A DNA stretch of 37,107 nt from Chloroflexota bacterium (GCA_015478675.1 JADMIH010000020.1:1-37107), one strand, 5' to 3'. Shown: positions 1 to 12,110, counted from the first letter of the stretch. A program made the numbers and translations. The notes: a model not told the origin generated them from the letters alone.

Positions 1-315
1 ATTGACACCGTGGAGCGATTCCAGGGAGGAGAGCGGCAAGTCGTCCTGTACAGCGTGACCGAGAGCGATCAGGAGTATCTGCTCGCCGCAGGCAAGTTCT
101 TGTACGACCCTAACCGGCTGACTGTCGCGATTAGCCGGGCCAAGCGGAAGATGATATTGGTGGCCTCGCGATCTATCTTTTCGCTATTCAGCCCTGATGA
201 GGTAGTATTTGCAAATGCTCAACTCTGGAAGGATCTATTGCGGAGGACTTGCACTCATAGACTTTGGGAGGGCACGTGCGATCAGACGGCCGTCGAGGTG
301 TGGGGCAATGCCTGA
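1..315 (+). CDS. SF1 helicase of the Upf1/DNA2 type, C-terminal fragment
   Basis: The reading frame is open from the first base, so the gene begins outside the window; about 104 C-terminal residues are visible. They contain the last conserved motifs of superfamily 1B helicases: motif V (DTVERFQGGERQVV) and motif VI (NRLTVAISRAKRKM, with the two arginines that contact the ATP gamma-phosphate). These motifs are typical of the AAA_12 domain of DNA2/Upf1-like helicases, often found in bacterial defence islands. The product would unwind or translocate on nucleic acid using ATP. A nuclease-like gene starts 33 bases downstream on the same strand, so the two probably share a transcript. Which domains precede the helicase core cannot be seen. 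Confidence 0.82.
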   Translation: MDTVERFQGGERQVVLYSVTESDQEYLLAAGKFLYDPNRLTVAISRAKRKMILVASRSIFSLFSPDEVVFANAQLWKDLLRRTCTHRLWEGTCDQTAVEVWGNA

Positions 316-348
316 CGAGCACAGCCGGGGCTTAGAAAGGGAGCTAGC

Positions 349-1185
349 ATGGATACTTTCCAGGGCGCGTTCACGGAGAGGGACGACTGGCTGACTCGAC
401 TCATGGCGGGCCAGGAAGGGATGCTGGTGTCGGGCCACCAGACCTTTTCGACAAGGATGGATCTGCTCGCGCAGGACGTTGTGGCCGTACGTTTCATGGG
501 TAATCGTGCTCGCACCTACGGCTATCTCCTCACCGTGCAGGCCCCAGTGGATGAGTGGGGTCGAGTAGCCGATACGCTACAGAACTCGCCGAACGCGGAG
601 CATGTTCAGGGGGAGCTGCGCGCGCTCTTGGGCACGGCTCCTATCGCCGTATTCTATGATAACGGGGCGCCGGGTAAGTTCGGGTACCTGGACGCACGGG
701 GCTACGCGCCCACGGACAGCGAGGGGCTGCGGGACCTGTTCGGGATGCTCGACCGTAGGCTAGTGGATAGGCCGGGCACGATCAAGGCGATAAACAGGAC
801 CATAAACGACTCGTTTCAGGCATGGACGCGTGTTCACTTAAGCCAGTACCTGATCATAAACGATTTCGACGCCCTCCTCCTCGGCCCGGAGCCCATCATA
901 TTCGAGTTGAAGAGGGTCCAGGAGGAACTGAACACCTGGCGCCCGTACTTGGATGACCAGGCCAATTATGCTGCGCTGGTGCTCATAGCTGCAAATCTCC
1001 GCGCGCGCCTGCGCGTGCTGGCGTATCGGGCGGAGGAGGTAGGCCGAGTCGCCGCCCACCACATAGCAACGGTCACCCAAGAGAGTATTACTGGTATGAT
1101 GGCGATATTTCCGGCAGACGATGCGGTCGGCGCAGGGGCACTCCATGCCGACACCAGGTATGAGAGCCACCGTCGTAGGGCATAG
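349..1185 (+). CDS. Probable PD-(D/E)xK-fold nuclease, helicase-operon partner
   Basis: This 278-residue protein has a good ribosome site (AAGGGAG just upstream of the ATG). I do not recognise a named family. The C-terminal part has the order expected for a PD-(D/E)xK core: a hydrophobic strand ending in NDFD (D172/D174), then the strand IIFELK giving E186-x-K188, then a helical stretch with WRPYLDDQANY around 197-207. The N-terminal 150 residues are unassigned. It sits between an SF1 helicase and an EVE-like protein, all on the plus strand with small gaps, which suggests a helicase-nuclease defence operon. The catalytic reading is inference; it could instead be a non-catalytic member of the fold. 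Confidence 0.6.
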   Translation: MDTFQGAFTERDDWLTRLMAGQEGMLVSGHQTFSTRMDLLAQDVVAVRFMGNRARTYGYLLTVQAPVDEWGRVADTLQNSPNAEHVQGELRALLGTAPIAVFYDNGAPGKFGYLDARGYAPTDSEGLRDLFGMLDRRLVDRPGTIKAINRTINDSFQAWTRVHLSQYLIINDFDALLLGPEPIIFELKRVQEELNTWRPYLDDQANYAALVLIAANLRARLRVLAYRAEEVGRVAAHHIATVTQESITGMMAIFPADDAVGAGALHADTRYESHRRRA

Positions 1186-1237
1186 GCCGCACGACCACAG
1201 GATGGCAGGGGCACGGGGCCCGGTGGAGGCAAGTTGC

Positions 1238-1795
1238 ATGGCACAAGACAATGAAGTGGCTGAGGGACGGGGCTCAGAGGGGGTACCGCGCATATGGGCT
1301 GTCCGAGGCGGCAAGCACGGGGAGTTACAGGACCTCTTTCTGAGGCGCAATACCCTGGCTGTGGGCTGGCCAAAGGTGGGAGACCTGTCCCACCTGCCCG
1401 CCGAGCGCCTGCGTTTTGAGCAACTCGTGACGGCTCACTACCCGAATGAGCGCGCTGGCTACGTGCGCAATGCCGCCGGGCAGCTCTACAAGTTCGTTTT
1501 TGAAATGCGGGTTGGAGACCTGGTTGTGTATCCATCGAAGATAGGTCGCCTGCTCCACGTCGGTCGGCTGGTGGGCGGATATAGGTACGACGCCACAGAG
1601 CCCTTAGTTTTCCCACACAGGCGGCCCGTGGTCTGGTTGGGAGACTTGGACAGGGGGCAACTAGAGCAGACGGCCTTACGGGAGCTGGGGTCGGTGCTTA
1701 CCCTGTTTAGGCTGCGCCACCCGAAAACGTACGAGGCCGTATCAAGCATTGCGCGGGTCGGAAGCAAGCGCGGGGCTCGGGAATCGGAGCCTTAG
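1238..1795 (+). CDS. Stand-alone Mrr/COG4127-type N-terminal (EVE/PUA-like) protein
   Basis: The ATG at 1238 is chosen because GGTGGAGG lies 9 bases upstream and the domain starts soon after; an in-frame ATG at 1121 has no such site. The 185 residues match the pattern of the N-terminal module of Mrr-like predicted restriction enzymes (COG4127): RIWAVRGGKHGELQDLFL, then NTLAVGWPKVGDLS, FVFEMRVGDLVVYPS, LLHVGRLVGGYRYD, and a final VLTLFRLR. In the family this module is thought to read modified or unusual bases and is followed by an Mrr nuclease domain. Here the protein ends without any nuclease, so the nuclease may be supplied in trans by the gene before it. No catalytic motif is visible. Confidence 0.65.
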   Translation: MAQDNEVAEGRGSEGVPRIWAVRGGKHGELQDLFLRRNTLAVGWPKVGDLSHLPAERLRFEQLVTAHYPNERAGYVRNAAGQLYKFVFEMRVGDLVVYPSKIGRLLHVGRLVGGYRYDATEPLVFPHRRPVVWLGDLDRGQLEQTALRELGSVLTLFRLRHPKTYEAVSSIARVGSKRGARESEP

Positions 1796-1827
1796 CCTTG
1801 GGTAGCTCACTCGCTAAGGAGACGTAT

Positions 1828-2334
1828 ATGGTAAATAAGAAGAGAAGTGGGGGTCCTGACGCATCGCCGGTGGCGGCGCGCTTTCGGCAAACGAAGCGCG
1901 CCGCAATACCAGCGGATAGTCGAGCGCAGGGCATGCCATTGTCCTCCCCTGCCACGTCGTTCAGCCGCAAGTTGCCCGTCAGGTATGAGTGGCTCGGAGG
2001 GAGCCACGATGCCGGGCTCAGTTGGAGGCATTTGTATAGCGATGTGCTGCAGCGGCTAGCGGCGGCGCACCCGGATCGCTTACGTGCTGTGATGACGAAG
2101 CCTCCATCCAAGATAACCACCAAGCGCGGGCTCTTCTCCAACGACTCGCACCACTACATCGTAGCCGGGAAGGTGGGCGATGGGCTTTTCACGGAGATAA
2201 ACGGGTCGGCCTTCACGCTCGCGCGTCGCCTCCATCGCATATTTGTAGCATTCGATCTGGACCCTGCCGAGCTTGTGATCTACGTGGTAGATAGCCATGC
2301 GAAGCCGCCCTCGCGACATCCCGAGGGTCGATAG
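1828..2334 (+). CDS. Hypothetical protein, probable restriction-associated C-terminal domain
   Basis: 168 residues, starting at the ATG at 1828, which has AAGGAG at proper spacing; the in-frame start at 1798 lacks one. The first 60 residues are basic and low in structure. From about residue 75 a compact domain is suggested: a SWRHLYSDVLQRL helix, KVGDGLFTEINGSAF, then ARRLHRIFVAFDLDPAELVIYV. This resembles, by eye only, a small domain at the C-terminus of several restriction-system proteins, in which a strand 'dGlf-E-n-SA' precedes a helix and an 'ldpaeL-iYv' end. No catalytic residues are evident. It is the fourth consecutive plus-strand gene of the left-edge cluster and probably part of the same operon. 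Confidence 0.55.
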   Translation: MVNKKRSGGPDASPVAARFRQTKRAAIPADSRAQGMPLSSPATSFSRKLPVRYEWLGGSHDAGLSWRHLYSDVLQRLAAAHPDRLRAVMTKPPSKITTKRGLFSNDSHHYIVAGKVGDGLFTEINGSAFTLARRLHRIFVAFDLDPAELVIYVVDSHAKPPSRHPEGR

Positions 2335-2349
2335 AGGAGAAGGATAACC

Positions 2350-2511
2350 ATGCCAGTGAGCAATATCATCGACAACCGCGACGAAAAGCTCGTAGACCAT
2401 ATAAATCTGCACCTGGAACCGTGCGACATGGTCCGCTTCGCCCTGGCTTACTTCTTCCTTACAGCCCGCATACTCACTCACTTGTCTATTAGGACTATGT
2501 CACCCCGCTAA
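2350..2511 (+). pseudogene. N-terminal remnant of a PLD-domain helicase
   Basis: An ATG preceded by GGAGAAGG opens a 53-codon frame ending in TAATAG. Residues 1-37 (IIDNRDEKLVDHINLHLE, then MVRFALAYFFL) match the start of SNF2/DEAD helicases with an N-terminal phospholipase D-like domain, whose typical form is 'fidNr..kl.d.l...l.....l.iA.gYF.lsG'. After AYFFL the similarity stops and the frame ends 16 codons later. The rest of the helicase is not visible anywhere in the window. The break lies at the left edge of the restriction-modification cassette, so arrival of that cassette may have cut the gene. Confidence 0.55.
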
Positions 2512-2580
2512 TAGCTCGTCAAGAGTTTTCTGTTAGCAAGTTTGCACAGTCTGGTAGAAGGTCCTAGACAAGCTATTAGC
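2507..2580. promoter_or_regulatory. Pair of 9-bp palindromes, likely operator of the R-M cassette
   Basis: Two near-palindromes of the form GCTA-(A/T)-TAGC occur at 2507-2515 and 2572-2580. They are also the cores of a 14-bp inverted repeat (2507-2520 against 2567-2580, 13 of 14 positions matching). The right copy overlaps the end of the -35 box and the spacer of the promoter for the small gene at 2600. The 65-bp centre spacing is close to six helical turns, which would suit a looped or cooperative repressor. Binding by the product of the gene at 2600 is inference. Confidence 0.5.
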
Positions 2581-2593
2581 AAACGGGTAAAAT
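2565..2593 (+). promoter_or_regulatory. Sigma-70-type promoter, near-leaderless
   Basis: TAGACA (2565-2570), a 17-bp spacer and TAAAAT (2588-2593), followed by only 6 bases before the ATG at 2600. The transcript would have essentially no leader. The right operator arm lies across this promoter. Confidence 0.5.
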
Positions 2594-2599
2594 AGGAAC

Positions 2600-2833
2600 A
2601 TGGAAAGAAAGACCAAAACACGAACAAACGCCCCTGCACTCTCGGTATATCTAGGCGATGTAGACGAGGCAACTAGGCGGCTCGCAGCGATTGATCACAT
2701 GGCCGAGCACCTTGGTGTGAGCCGGTCTAAGCTGTTCGCTATGGTCGCTGACGGACACCTAGCCTTGGTGGTACCAGGTCCCGCAACACCCGCGCTCGGT
2801 CAGGTGATAAGTCCCGAACAGCCCGGCAATTAG
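2600..2833 (+). CDS. Small putative DNA-binding regulator (ribbon-helix-helix-like)
   Basis: 77 residues with a basic N-terminus (ERKTKTRTN), a short strand ALSVYL, then two helices around an LGVSRSKLFAMV segment at about residues 38-49, the kind of sequence seen in the second helix of ribbon-helix-helix or in helix-turn-helix proteins. I do not recognise a named family. The start follows a TAGACA-N17-TAAAAT promoter directly, so translation is probably leaderless. The gene ends 11 bases before the first methyltransferase subunit and so heads the R-M operon. An autoregulatory, control-protein-like role acting on the GCTAWTAGC sites in front of it is plausible but unproven. Confidence 0.6.
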   Translation: MERKTKTRTNAPALSVYLGDVDEATRRLAAIDHMAEHLGVSRSKLFAMVADGHLALVVPGPATPALGQVISPEQPGN

Positions 2834-2844
2834 TGCAGCGACCC

Positions 2845-3494
2845 ATGAACCACATCAAGTCCAAACAACGCGTCGCCGACCACGGGGAGGTCTTCACCCC
2901 GGAGTGGCTGGTCGAGGCGATGCTCGCCCTGGTGAAGGACGAGACGGAGCGCATTGACTCCCGCTTTCTGGAGCCCGCGTGCGGGAGTGGGAACTTCCTT
3001 GTCCCCATACTGCAACGGAAGCTCGCCGCCGTCGAACTCAAGTACAGTAAGTCCGACTTTGAGAAGCGTCACTACGCCCTTCTCGCTGTGATGTGCACCT
3101 ACGGGATTGAGCTCTTGGAGGACAATATCGCCGAGTGCCGCGCGAATATGCTGGGGGTCCTCGCCAGCTACCTCAAGCTCGAGGAGTCGGACGATCTCTA
3201 TCGGGCTGCCTTCTACGTCCTGTCGCAGAACCTTATCCACGGCGATGCTCTCAAGATGCGCACCCGTGATGATCAGCCTATCACCTTTGCGGAGTGGGGT
3301 TACCTGGGCAAGGGCAAGTTCCAGCGTCGGGATTTTTGTCTCATTGATCTCGCCATGTCGTCCACGTTCAGTGCGGAGGGCTCCCTCTTCGCCCACCTCG
3401 GGAAACATGAGATCTTCACACCGTCCAGGACCTACCCGCCGGTGACGGTGAATGAGCTGGCCACCACCATGGAAGATCCCTCGAAGGAGGCCGT

Positions 3495-3498
<4 letters not shown>
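2845..3498 (+). CDS. DNA adenine methyltransferase subunit carrying the SAM-binding motifs
   Basis: 217 residues from the ATG at 2845 (a GTG four codons earlier is less likely). It begins with a motif X-like GEVFTPEWLVEAML (about 14-27), then motif I PACGSGNF at 44-51, motif II GIELLEDN at 87-94, and IHGDAL at about 132-137, the SAM-binding half of a gamma-type N6-adenine methyltransferase. The catalytic motif IV (N/D-PPY) is absent: the matching region reads through FAEWGYLGKGKFQRRDF. The length is close to what I recall for this small 'subunit M' family, so this is not a truncation. Its stop overlaps the start of the next gene (ATGA), which supplies NPPY; the two probably form one enzyme. 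Confidence 0.85.
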
Positions 3499-7614
<4,116 letters not shown>

Positions 7615-7921
7615 CGGTTACGCGAATGCGCGCTAACAAGACTAATGGTTGCACTTGCCAATATTCCGTTGACCACGTTGCTATCCATTTCAGCCTCGTG
7701 AGCGCATTTCTAAGCGTTGGGATGCTTCAAAGCATAATACGACGCGCAGAAGAGTCCGACAATATTCATCTGTGTAGCGACCAGCCTAAAGAGATGGCGT
7801 GCTTACGTATCCAACAGTTCAGATGCTTCGGCTGTAGCACAGCCTAAACATGGGAGCCAGAGAGTGGATCAGCACAAATGGAAGAGGAGAGGGCTAGCAG
7901 AAGGGCGAGGGTGTGAGTGGT
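7615..7921. other. Intergenic region between the R-M cassette and the Argonaute operon
   Basis: No convincing gene is visible. It holds a perfect 14-bp inverted repeat ATGCTTCAAAGCAT (7722-7735), a partial direct repeat of its half (GATGCTTC, 7822-7829), and a short hairpin GGCTGT-agc-ACAGCC (7830-7844) without a T run. The promoter of the Argonaute operon should lie here, but I cannot point to clear -35 and -10 boxes. Confidence 0.4.
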
Positions 7922-9409
7922 ATGGCTGGAGCGTCAGATTTCGAGTTACCGGTCCCAAAGTCCGAATACTTATTCGAGCACATGATACTTGACATTTATG
8001 CGCTTGAATGGCACGACCCCGACCTAAATGGAAGGAGAGGCCAAGAGCAGCATGGGGTAGATGTCTACGGCTACCCTGGTGGCCATGGGACCCCTCCTAC
8101 TGGCGTGCAGTGCAAACGTTACTACAACACGAAACTCACTGACGAGGACGTGCTGAAAGAGTTGGCTAAAGCAGAGAATTTCCGTCCCACTCTAGGCCGA
8201 TACATCATCGCAACAACCATGAGCCGGGATGCTAAATTGCAGGAATTTGTTCGGCTGACGAACGATGCCAGAGTCCAAGCGGGGAAATTTCCGGTGAGCA
8301 TCATGTTCTGGGAAGACATCTGCAAAAAGCTCAATGATCCTGGGAACAAAGAGCTACTTAAGAGGTTCATGGATACTCACTACACAGGGATTCGGGACCT
8401 TTATATCCATACTCCTGTGAACACAGTTGCCCCAGCAGGAAAGCAAGGTGACCAAGAGACGGGAGACTATATACGTGAGACTGTCTTCAGCACGCTTCTT
8501 CCAATTGAACGCTTGCCTGCCCATGTCTATGGTGCCCCGTCCGATTTGAAAACGGACAGTGCGGTCAGGGAACTCGTCAGCTGGCCTCCCCAAGAGGAGT
8601 TGGCACCTTTCATCTTGCGCGGAGGGAAGCTTTTCACGTTTCAAGATCTTACAAAGGCAAGTAACCCATTCCGGCATGTGGTGCCTGCCAAATCCGCTGA
8701 GCGATACTCAGTAGGTGATTGGTTGAGTAATCCCGATCACTTAGGTTGGTATATCAATTTGCTGAACAAATCCATTACTCGCTTCATGACCGTGCGGGGT
8801 CTCACATTCGACCCCAAGCACAAGCGTTTCTACTTCAGGCAGTTGAAGCCCGGTGAAGAGATACCGGTCGAGTATAAGCCCCTCAATCAAAGCGTCACAT
8901 CAAGGATGGTGGTCTGGCAGCCAAAGAACAAAAAGACAGGGCTACCGCGGGGTGATTGGTATCACCGCGCAGTAAGTTTGCGCTTCAACTGGCTTGGTGA
9001 TGAAGGTTGGTGTTTGAGTGTACGTCCCGAACTTCATATCACCGTCGACGGAGTGCAGCCACCGCCACCTCAGACGATCGGAGCGAAAGTAACGCGTAAG
9101 AAATCTCGGACCTTCAACTATGATCTCCTAGCGGAAGTCCAGTTTTGGCGGGACTACCTCAGCGGAAGTAAGCCACATATCATACTTCGGTTTGGTGGGC
9201 AAAGCCTAGTCATACGGACAAATCTCGCCGAGGGCTCTATTAGTTGGCCCGGAATACCGGAGGAGCACGCAAAGCCTTTCAAGAACGTCTATTACGTCGA
9301 TGATCTGTGGTCGTGGGCTGAGCGCAATGAATTGGACGAGGAAGTAGGCGACGATGACGATGAGGCAGGGGAGCCTGAGGATTGGGGGCTAGACGATGGT
9401 GATTTCTAG
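7922..9409 (+). CDS. REase (Mrr-like)-APAZ-type effector of a short Argonaute system
   Basis: 495 residues from the ATG at 7922; a GTG at 7913 (three codons earlier) also has a fair ribosome site. The N-terminal third is a restriction-endonuclease fold of the Mrr type: GRRGQEQHGVDVYGY, then GVQCKRY, giving D47 and Q63-x-K65. The remainder looks like the APAZ region of Argonaute partners: ILRGGKLFTFQDL, RFYFRQ, HRAVSLRFNW, WCLSVRPELHITVDG, and DLLAEVQFWRDYLSG. The last 28 residues are very acidic (runs of D and E). The next gene, overlapping by 14 bases, is a short Argonaute. By analogy with TIR-, SIR2- and DREN-APAZ proteins, this subunit would be the nuclease unleashed when Argonaute finds its target; the acidic tail may occupy the guide-target channel at rest. 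Confidence 0.85.
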   Translation: MAGASDFELPVPKSEYLFEHMILDIYALEWHDPDLNGRRGQEQHGVDVYGYPGGHGTPPTGVQCKRYYNTKLTDEDVLKELAKAENFRPTLGRYIIATTMSRDAKLQEFVRLTNDARVQAGKFPVSIMFWEDICKKLNDPGNKELLKRFMDTHYTGIRDLYIHTPVNTVAPAGKQGDQETGDYIRETVFSTLLPIERLPAHVYGAPSDLKTDSAVRELVSWPPQEELAPFILRGGKLFTFQDLTKASNPFRHVVPAKSAERYSVGDWLSNPDHLGWYINLLNKSITRFMTVRGLTFDPKHKRFYFRQLKPGEEIPVEYKPLNQSVTSRMVVWQPKNKKTGLPRGDWYHRAVSLRFNWLGDEGWCLSVRPELHITVDGVQPPPPQTIGAKVTRKKSRTFNYDLLAEVQFWRDYLSGSKPHIILRFGGQSLVIRTNLAEGSISWPGIPEEHAKPFKNVYYVDDLWSWAERNELDEEVGDDDDEAGEPEDWGLDDGDF

Positions 9410-10838
9410 CGAGCGTAGATCTGGTGCTAGCAGCTGGAATGGCACCATCGAATGTGAGTATCTGCAGGAGCCGAACCTAGTCTTTGGTGGCGGCAATATG
9501 ATTGAAGACCCAAAGACAGGGCTAGCGCGCTTCGGGCCGCGCAGTTATAACCCTCTAAAGAGACACCCGGAGAGCGTCAAGGTTGGATTCATTGGCACGG
9601 CATACACGATCGAAAAGGCGCACTCTTGGCTTACTATGAATGCACAGGGAGTTGCCGGAAACGAAAAGCATCTGGATTTCCCTGGTTATCAGCCCGATCG
9701 AGGATTCTTTTCCAGGCTCGAGTTCGATGAAAATTGGAACGAGCAGATTACCCAGACTGAATTGTCTGGCTTGTTACATATTGAACTGCCACGCGAACGC
9801 TTTGAGCAACTGATTGGCATGCTGGAGACTAAGTTGCGCCTTCTTGCGGAAAGGGACAACCCTCCACAGTATGTGCTATTCGGAGTGCCGAACGAAATTG
9901 TGGACTGCTGCGGCGGGGTTGATTATGTCGATGCTGAGTTCGGGAGTATTCACCGCGACCTCCGTCGGGCGTTCAAAGCAATGGCCATGAAATACCGGAT
10001 CCCAACACAGATGCTACGGCAGCCCACTATGGAAGGCAAGGACAGGGACAACCCCGCAAAAATCGCATGGAATTTCTTCACGGGCCTCTACTTCAAAGCT
10101 GGAGGAGTACCTTGGGGACCTGTGGGCCTTGCTTCGGGTACATGCTTCGTTGGCATTGGCTTCTATAGACCTCTATCATCGACTGTGCCCACAATGCAAA
10201 CGAGCCTGGTGCAGGCGTTCGATGAACATGGCGAAGGATTGGTCCTAAGGGGACATGACTTTGAATGGGACACCGAGCGGGAGCGTTCGCGCTCACCCCA
10301 TCTGAGTGGGAAGCAAGCATATGAGCTGATCAGCCTCGTACTCTCGCGGTATCAGCAAGAGATGAAGCAAGTACCAAAGAGGGTAGTCGTCCACAAGACC
10401 TCGCGATACTGGCCCGAAGAGCGCGACGGCTTCCGCGCTGCCATAGAGGATCGAGTGGCACAGTATGATTTGGTCGCCTTAGAGTATCAAAGTGCAGTAA
10501 GGCTAATAACAACGAGCAAGTATCCGCCCCTGCGTGGCACCCGGTTCAGCGTCGGAGATTTGGACTTCCTCTATACAACCGGATTCATTTCTTCCTTGAA
10601 CCAATTCCACGCAATGCATGTACCATCGCCGATCCGCATATCTGATCATGTGGGGCAGGATACGCCGCGTGACAGGCTGCTGCGCGAAATACTGCTGCTC
10701 ACCAAGATGAACTGGAATTCGGCCGCGTTCGGTGCTAGCTTTCCTATAACGCTCAAATTCTCTGAGAAGGTAGCTGAGGTGTTGAAAGAGGTGCCCTCAG
10801 ATCGAGACCCCTTGCCACAGTTCAAGTTTTACATCTGA
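9396..10838 (+). CDS. Short prokaryotic Argonaute (MID-PIWI), catalytically inactive
   Basis: 480 residues, the usual size of short pAgos lacking N and PAZ domains. The start overlaps the REase-APAZ gene by 14 bases, so the two are co-translated. The N-terminus has the family pattern LVFGGGNMIEDPKTGLARFGP. The MID/PIWI junction shows HRDLRRAFKAMAMKYRIPTQ (about 186-205), K222, and GGVPW (236-240). The first PIWI strand reads CFVGIGFYR (250-258), with glycine where slicing Argonautes carry the first catalytic aspartate, and the usual DEDX set is not recognisable. The protein ends in FKFYI, as expected for a PIWI terminus in the MID pocket. It would bind a small guide and sense complementary nucleic acid, passing the signal to the effector. 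Confidence 0.88.
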   Translation: MVISSERRSGASSWNGTIECEYLQEPNLVFGGGNMIEDPKTGLARFGPRSYNPLKRHPESVKVGFIGTAYTIEKAHSWLTMNAQGVAGNEKHLDFPGYQPDRGFFSRLEFDENWNEQITQTELSGLLHIELPRERFEQLIGMLETKLRLLAERDNPPQYVLFGVPNEIVDCCGGVDYVDAEFGSIHRDLRRAFKAMAMKYRIPTQMLRQPTMEGKDRDNPAKIAWNFFTGLYFKAGGVPWGPVGLASGTCFVGIGFYRPLSSTVPTMQTSLVQAFDEHGEGLVLRGHDFEWDTERERSRSPHLSGKQAYELISLVLSRYQQEMKQVPKRVVVHKTSRYWPEERDGFRAAIEDRVAQYDLVALEYQSAVRLITTSKYPPLRGTRFSVGDLDFLYTTGFISSLNQFHAMHVPSPIRISDHVGQDTPRDRLLREILLLTKMNWNSAAFGASFPITLKFSEKVAEVLKEVPSDRDPLPQFKFYI

Positions 10839-10946
10839 AGTCCTTGGGGAGATACTAGCAGTTACATATGAATGACGCTTCGACAGATCAGGTCAGCAAG
10901 GCGGTCTGTAAGTCGTGGGTGATCGTAAGTCGGTCGAGTAGCAGCT

Positions 10947-12110
10947 ATGTTGGATGAAACCACGTTACAACAACTAGAGGCGTTTGACACCGATGGGCTG
11001 TTGAAGGACCTCGAGAAGGTTCTCGCTCGCTTCAATCTGTTTGATGCAATCGGGGCCACGCACAAGGAGCTATGGCACTCCGACTTCCTGGCATTCCTGC
11101 TTGATCCCGCCGAGAACCACGGGCTGGGGGACCAGTTTACCCGGCGCTTCCTGACGGAGGCCGTGCCTGACCTGGCGGGGGCTGAATCGTTCGAGAACGT
11201 GCGCGTCCAGCGCGAGCATAACTTTATCGACATCCTTATAGAGGACGAGGCTACCCAGACCGCCGTGGTCGTGGAGAACAAGGTCTGGAGCCCGGAGGGT
11301 GCGGGCCAGCTAGGGGTGTACTGGAACGCTACCGCGGCTGAGCACAGCGGGTGGACCATTTGCGGGGTGTATCTGACTCCCTCAGGCCAGCTGCCGAGCG
11401 ATAGCCGGTACCGGCCCATCTCGTACCGGATCGTAGTGCGCCTGCTTGAGGGCATGTTGGGGGAACAGGGTAACAGTGTGCAGGGCGACGTGACGTTGGT
11501 GATCCAGCACTATATAGACATGCTACGGAGGTCCATAGTGGGGAACGCGGATACAAAGGCGCTGGCGCGGCAGCTCTATTTCCGGCACCGTTCGGTGCTG
11601 CCGCTCATGAACCCGAACACATGGAAGAAGATGATTGAGGCGCACCTGCGGGGCCTGGTGCGGAAGTCCGAGTTGCTTGCCTCGGAAGGGACGTCCACCG
11701 ACTATGTGCACTTCCAGGTAAAAGAGTGGGACCGTGCCGAGGGGCTGCGGAGGGGTGCGGTAAAGGACATTGGCTACCAGTTCCTCTTTTTCGACTGGTA
11801 CAACATGGACGGCTCGCTGACCCTTTACATGTGGTTGTCCTCGCTGGTACCGACGCAGATCCATGCCCGTATTATGGAGCGGGCGAAGGAGGTGGGAGCC
11901 CCGTTCTGCACGCCCACGACGAACCCGCAGGGCTGGCACTACTTGTATGCTTTGCCCTTCCTGGGGAAGGACCATTATACCCGCTGCTCCGACGACGAGT
12001 TGCGGGCCGAGATCGATGCGAAATGGGAGCACTTCGTGGGGCAAGACCTGCCCGCTATCATGGAAGCCTTCAGGCACCAGGACTGGTTCTGGTACGCGGG
12101 CGACAAGTAG
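10947..12110 (+). CDS. PDDEXK_4-type nuclease family protein
   Basis: 387 residues. The N-terminal half matches the PD-(D/E)xK family often labelled PDDEXK_4: NLFDAIGATHKELWHSDFLAFLLDP (30-54), FIDILIED with D95, VVVENKVWS with E110-x-K112, and GQLGVYW (120-126) as the helical element after the active site. The C-terminal half, containing LFFDWYNMDGSLTLYMWL and DWFWYAGD, is a separate alpha/beta region seen in many members. Ribosome binding is weak, with no clear AGGAGG. It lies 108 bases after the Argonaute gene and 50 before another nuclease-like gene, so it probably begins a separate operon. The substrate is unknown; a defence role is inferred from context. Confidence 0.83.
   Translation: MLDETTLQQLEAFDTDGLLKDLEKVLARFNLFDAIGATHKELWHSDFLAFLLDPAENHGLGDQFTRRFLTEAVPDLAGAESFENVRVQREHNFIDILIEDEATQTAVVVENKVWSPEGAGQLGVYWNATAAEHSGWTICGVYLTPSGQLPSDSRYRPISYRIVVRLLEGMLGEQGNSVQGDVTLVIQHYIDMLRRSIVGNADTKALARQLYFRHRSVLPLMNPNTWKKMIEAHLRGLVRKSELLASEGTSTDYVHFQVKEWDRAEGLRRGAVKDIGYQFLFFDWYNMDGSLTLYMWLSSLVPTQIHARIMERAKEVGAPFCTPTTNPQGWHYLYALPFLGKDHYTRCSDDELRAEIDAKWEHFVGQDLPAIMEAFRHQDWFWYAGDK

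Noticed and set aside
966..1616. A 216-codon minus-strand frame opposite the first cluster.
   Set aside because: Arginine- and proline-rich translation with no domain; it is antisense to two better-supported genes.
7830..7844. Hairpin GGCTGT-agc-ACAGCC as a terminator of the R-M operon.
   Set aside because: No T run follows, and it lies more than 200 bases after the last gene.
10868..10957. A 29-codon frame before the PDDEXK_4 gene, with GTAAGTCG repeated 17 bases apart.
   Set aside because: Too short, no family, no good ribosome site; the direct repeat is too short to call an operator.
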